Shown piece by piece: positions 61,190 to 64,000 of a DNA stretch of 64,000 nt (position 1 is its first letter; each line of letters starts with the position of its first letter). The DNA is from Streptomyces odontomachi (GTDB lineage: Bacteria; Actinomycetota; Actinomycetes; Streptomycetales; Streptomycetaceae). The position numbers and the translations under genes are program-made. The stretch is taken from contig NZ_JAMJWG010000003.1 in the NCBI RefSeq assembly GCF_024435355.1, forward strand, positions 248,001-312,000, in the 5' to 3' direction. The notes beneath the pieces are model-generated. The model was not told the DNA's origin and made no database searches. It saw nothing but the letters and a program-made list of their open reading frames with translations.

Positions 61190-62389
61190 ATGACGCACCG
61201 CCATTCCACGCATCGCAGACCGCTCAGGCTGCTCGTCCTCGCCTTCTGCGCCGCCCTCTTCGCGCCACTGATGGCCGTCCAAGCCGACGCCCACCCCCGC
61301 CCCCGGCTGGACGCGCTGACGACGACCACCACCCAGCTTGCCTCGGGGCTTCAGCGGCCCGTCGCGATCGCCGCGGCCAACGACGGCTCCGGCCGGCTGT
61401 TCGTCGTCGAGAAGGCCGGCAGGGTCCGGGTCTACGACCCGGCAGAGGGGCTGCTGCCCGACCCGCTGATCGACATCACCGACAAGGTGGACGCCGACGA
61501 CAACGAACGCGGGCTGCTCGGCATCGTGCCGGCGCCCGACTTCGCCCAGAGCCAGGTGCTCTACCTGGCCTACACCTCGCTGCCCGACGCCCGCGTCACG
61601 CTGGCCCGTTACCGGCTGACCGACAACAGCCTGGAAGTCCTGCTCGACCAGGACCACTCCGCGGCCAGCAACCACAACGGCGGTCAGCTCGCCTTCGGCC
61701 CCGACGGCTACCTGTACTGGAGCCTGGGCGACGGCGGCAGCGCCGACGACCCGCCGAACAACGCGCAGAACAAGAACGTCCTGCTGGGCAAGATCCTGCG
61801 CCTCGACGTGAGCAAGACCTGCGGCTCGCTGCCGTACTGCGTCCCGCCCGACAACCCGTTCGTCGGTCAGGCGGACGCCCGGCCGGAGATCTGGCTGTAC
61901 GGGCTGCGCAACCCGTGGCGGTTCTCCTTCGACCACGCCGACAAGACGCTCTGGATCGGCGACGTCGGCCAGGGCCAGGAGGAGGAGATCGACCACCTGA
62001 CGCCGCAGCAGGGCGGCGCGAACATGGGCTGGTCGTGCCGCGAGGGCACCCTGGAGCACATCCCGGAACGGTGCCCGACCGACACGCCCCTCACCGACCC
62101 GATCTTCACGTACAAGACGTCGGACCAGGGCTGCGCGGTCATCGGCGGCTACGTCTACCACGGCGCGTACGCCGCGGCGCGCGGCACGTACATCGCCAGT
62201 GACTACTGCTCGTCCACGGTGTGGGCCCTGCACAAGAACGCCGACGGCTCCTACGCCAACAGCACGCTCGGCACCCTACCCACGCAGATCACCGCCTTCG
62301 GCGAGGGCACCGACGGCGAGCTCTACATGGTCAACGACCTGCCCGGCCGGCTGTACAAGATCGGCTTCCAGGAGTCGACCACCGAGTGA
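61190..62389 (+). CDS. secreted PQQ-dependent sugar dehydrogenase-like (sGDH/HHIP family) protein
   Basis: A 399-residue protein with signal peptide (LRLLVLAFCAALFAPLMAVQADA). The six-bladed propeller of soluble aldose/glucose dehydrogenases is recognisable: LQRPVAIAAANDGSGRLFVVEKAGRV, NHNGGQLAFGPDGYLYWSLGDGG, LLGKILRLDV, YGLRNPWRFSFD and GWSCREGTLEH. Several Cys pairs suggest disulphides. PQQ use is family knowledge, not visible directly. ATG at 61190 follows TGGAG. Confidence 0.9.
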   Translation: MTHRHSTHRRPLRLLVLAFCAALFAPLMAVQADAHPRPRLDALTTTTTQLASGLQRPVAIAAANDGSGRLFVVEKAGRVRVYDPAEGLLPDPLIDITDKVDADDNERGLLGIVPAPDFAQSQVLYLAYTSLPDARVTLARYRLTDNSLEVLLDQDHSAASNHNGGQLAFGPDGYLYWSLGDGGSADDPPNNAQNKNVLLGKILRLDVSKTCGSLPYCVPPDNPFVGQADARPEIWLYGLRNPWRFSFDHADKTLWIGDVGQGQEEEIDHLTPQQGGANMGWSCREGTLEHIPERCPTDTPLTDPIFTYKTSDQGCAVIGGYVYHGAYAAARGTYIASDYCSSTVWALHKNADGSYANSTLGTLPTQITAFGEGTDGELYMVNDLPGRLYKIGFQESTTE

Positions 62390-62431
62390 TCCGGCGAGTC
62401 GGCCACCGAGCGATCCGGCGGCCGGCACACC

Positions 62432-62469
62432 CGGCGGCGCCCCGATCGGCAACGACCGGGGCGCCGCCG
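62432..62469 (+). terminator. terminator of the sugar dehydrogenase-like gene
   Basis: CGGCGGCGCCCCG at 62432 pairs with CGGGGCGCCGCCG ending at 62469. Confidence 0.8.
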
Positions 62470-62623
62470 CGTTCGCCCGTTGCCCCGCCGTTGCCCCACC
62501 CGTGCATCCAACCGGTCATCCACCCGTTGCCCCACCCGCTCGTCCGTCCTCACGGGCCCTGCCGATTACGCCATCCAGGTGTATTTCGGCGTGGAATCCG
62601 CCGGCCTCGCCCACATCGCCGTT

Positions 62624-63556
62624 ATGTCGGTCGTGGAACCACGTGATTTCTGGGATCGGAACAGTGTCCTGGCGGAAGCGTTCTGCGCCAGCGACGAGCG
62701 GGTGCGCCACGCCCAGTCGGTCCTGCACGAAGCGCAGGCCGAGCGGAGCAGGGCACTCGCCGCTTTTGCGGTCACCGTCGGCAGGGACGGGACGATCGCG
62801 GATCTGATGGGACTCAACGAGCGCGAGGTACGCACGGCACGGCGCACGGTGGGCCGGGGCACGGCACGCACCGTCGCCGAGCGCCTGCTGTCCTACGCGC
62901 CGAAGCCCACCCCGATCCACGAGGCGCCGGCACCCCCGACGTCACCCCCGACCGCCCCGCCCCAGGCCCCCGGACAGTTCACCGCGCAAGGCCCGGTGCA
63001 GACGCCGGCTCCCGGTCCCGTCGTGGCAGGCCCCCACGCGCCGGCCTCGACGCACCAGGAGGAACCTTCCGCCACCCTTCCGTCCCAGGTCCCGCCCCTG
63101 CCGACCACGCCACCGAGCACCCCGCAGAACGCCCCGCAGGCCGCCGTGCTCGACGCCCCGCAGTCCGCTGTGCTGCACGCCACGCCGGCCTCCCCCATGA
63201 CGCCCCAGGACCCGACCGCGAGCACCACGGGGCACGGCTCCGACGGCCCCAACAACGCCGTGATCTGGTCGTCCAGCATGGACTCGGTGCTGGTCTGGAG
63301 CTGGAAGTCGGGCCTGGACCTCCAGACGGTCGCCGCCGAACTGGGCCTGGACGTGCGGACGCTGTTGCTGCGCGTCCAGGTGCTCGCCGACGACGGGCTG
63401 CTCACCCCGGCCAACCAGCCCACCCCGGGCTCCGACCTCGCCCCTTCACAGCCCGTCCGGCGCCGCTCCGGACGCCACCGCCGCCACCACGAAGACGCCT
63501 ACACGGCCTTCTTCGGCCCCACCACGACCACGTTCCCCACGTACGTACCGCGCTGA
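62624..63556 (+). CDS. hypothetical protein with two small conserved domains and Pro-rich linker
   Basis: A protein of about 310 residues. The N-terminal part (RDFWDRNSVLAEAFCASDERVRHAQSVLHEAQAERSRALAAFAV, DLMGLNEREVRTARRTVGRGTARTVAERLL) looks helical and HTH-like. A Pro/Ala/Thr-rich linker of about 110 residues follows, then VIWSSSMDSVLVWSWKSGLDLQTVAAELGLDVRTLLLRVQVLADDGLL, again HTH-like, and a basic tail. A DNA-binding role is plausible but unproven. ATG at 62624 lacks a Shine-Dalgarno sequence, so the start is uncertain. Confidence 0.65.
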   Translation: MSVVEPRDFWDRNSVLAEAFCASDERVRHAQSVLHEAQAERSRALAAFAVTVGRDGTIADLMGLNEREVRTARRTVGRGTARTVAERLLSYAPKPTPIHEAPAPPTSPPTAPPQAPGQFTAQGPVQTPAPGPVVAGPHAPASTHQEEPSATLPSQVPPLPTTPPSTPQNAPQAAVLDAPQSAVLHATPASPMTPQDPTASTTGHGSDGPNNAVIWSSSMDSVLVWSWKSGLDLQTVAAELGLDVRTLLLRVQVLADDGLLTPANQPTPGSDLAPSQPVRRRSGRHRRHHEDAYTAFFGPTTTTFPTYVPR

Positions 63557-63649
63557 GCCCCGGCACCCGCTCGCGCGCTTCGGCGTCCGCCGGACGGGCC
63601 TCCCCGACAACGACCGTGCAAGCAGGTCCGGGACGCCGGGAACCCGACC

Positions 63650-63802
63650 GAATTCCGGTCCGGAATTCAACCAAGTCTGGACCACGCAAACACTAATCGG
63701 ACGAATCCAACTGCCTTGAGATAAGGCCGGGTTGGACGGTAATTCCGGTGTCCGCTCTCTTGCCGGAACGGGGGCCAGGGCGTAACTTTGGGAGCGCTCC
63801 CA
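63650..63802. promoter_or_regulatory. inverted repeat and CebR-type box at the right end of the window
   Basis: GAATTCCGG-T-CCGGAATTC at 63650-63668 is a perfect palindrome. TGGGAGCGCTCCCA at 63789-63802 equals the operator known for CebR, the cellobiose-responsive LacI-type repressor. No gene is supported in 63557-64000; a plus-strand gene may start at the very end (GTG at 63964 or ATG at 63989), which would make this its promoter region. Confidence 0.65.
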
Positions 63803-64000
63803 CTCGTGACCCTCACAAGGGTGGCGAGAGGCGGCAGTTCCGGTACGCGCGCTTCCCGGAGCGAAGGAGTCGTACGACGGCCTGGGTCGGACGTGCTCCC
63901 GCCCCCTCGGGGTCGCTCCCCGTGGTTCTCGGCTCGACCGCACGTCCGTACTTCTGCTCCATCCGTGCTTCCGCACCCCCGCACAGCCATGGCCGCGTTG

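Overview
The window is a 64 kb piece of an actinomycete chromosome and almost certainly Streptomyces. GC is very high with strong third-position GC bias, GTG starts are common, and the gene order runs valine dehydrogenase, DUF3073, purM, purF, purL-purQ-purS, Lsr2-like, purC, purD, dnaX, ffs, as expected for the core of a Streptomyces chromosome. No rRNA operon, CRISPR array or complete prophage is visible.

Region 1 (1-21.5 kb) is core. It carries seven purine genes (purM, purF, purL, purQ, purS, purC, purD), all on the minus strand, with purS-purQ-purL overlapping by ATGA junctions. Between them lie a nucleoid protein of the Lsr2 family, three tRNA-Gly genes, a dimethylformamidase-like protein, a degenerate M48-like membrane protein, dnaX, the 4.5S/SRP RNA and tRNA-Ser(GGA). 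Two RNA oddities stand out. One is a tRNA-Gly(UCC) with a non-canonical D-loop and T-loop. The other is three tandem 142-bp repeats, each holding a class II tRNA-like RNA with perfect acceptor and T stems but a UUCG-capped helix where the anticodon loop should be.

Region 2 (21.5-25.6 kb) is a decayed integrative element. The 3' end of tRNA-Ser is repeated at 25575-25629. Between the repeats are a frameshifted CoiA-like gene, a TetR/DUF1801 divergent pair with two matching operators, a GNAT gene and gene remnants, but no integrase.

Region 3 (25.8-42.2 kb) is accessory and regulatory: TetR plus acetoacetate-decarboxylase-like protein, a two-component system beside a small secreted repeat protein, an MFS exporter, a metallophosphoesterase, a secreted carboxylesterase with divergent TetR, a translationally coupled P-loop NTPase and membrane-anchored binding-protein pair, an FMN reductase, an XRE-cupin regulator and a methyltransferase.

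Region 4 (42.3-48.6 kb) is a catabolic cluster: amidohydrolase, IclR regulator, CaiB/BaiF CoA-transferase, citryl-CoA-lyase-like protein and a LigB/LigA class III ring-cleavage dioxygenase. The two outer promoters share one sequence box, which suggests a single IclR regulon.

Region 5 (48.6-64 kb) holds peptide deformylase with a divergent winged-helix regulator, a luciferase-like monooxygenase, cutinase/TetR and SDR/MarR divergent pairs, a ferritin-like protein, a secreted GH16 glucanase, a two-gene DUF6232 unit whose products share an Asn/Gly-rich motif at facing termini, methyltransferase remnants, an MBL-fold protein, a secreted sugar-dehydrogenase-like protein and a two-domain hypothetical. 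Three LacI/CebR-type boxes near 55.35, 61.03 and 63.79 kb suggest carbohydrate-responsive control.

Many intergenic spaces carry short tandem repeats with 7-22 bp units, and one ~130 bp inverted-repeat element occurs twice in opposite orientation.
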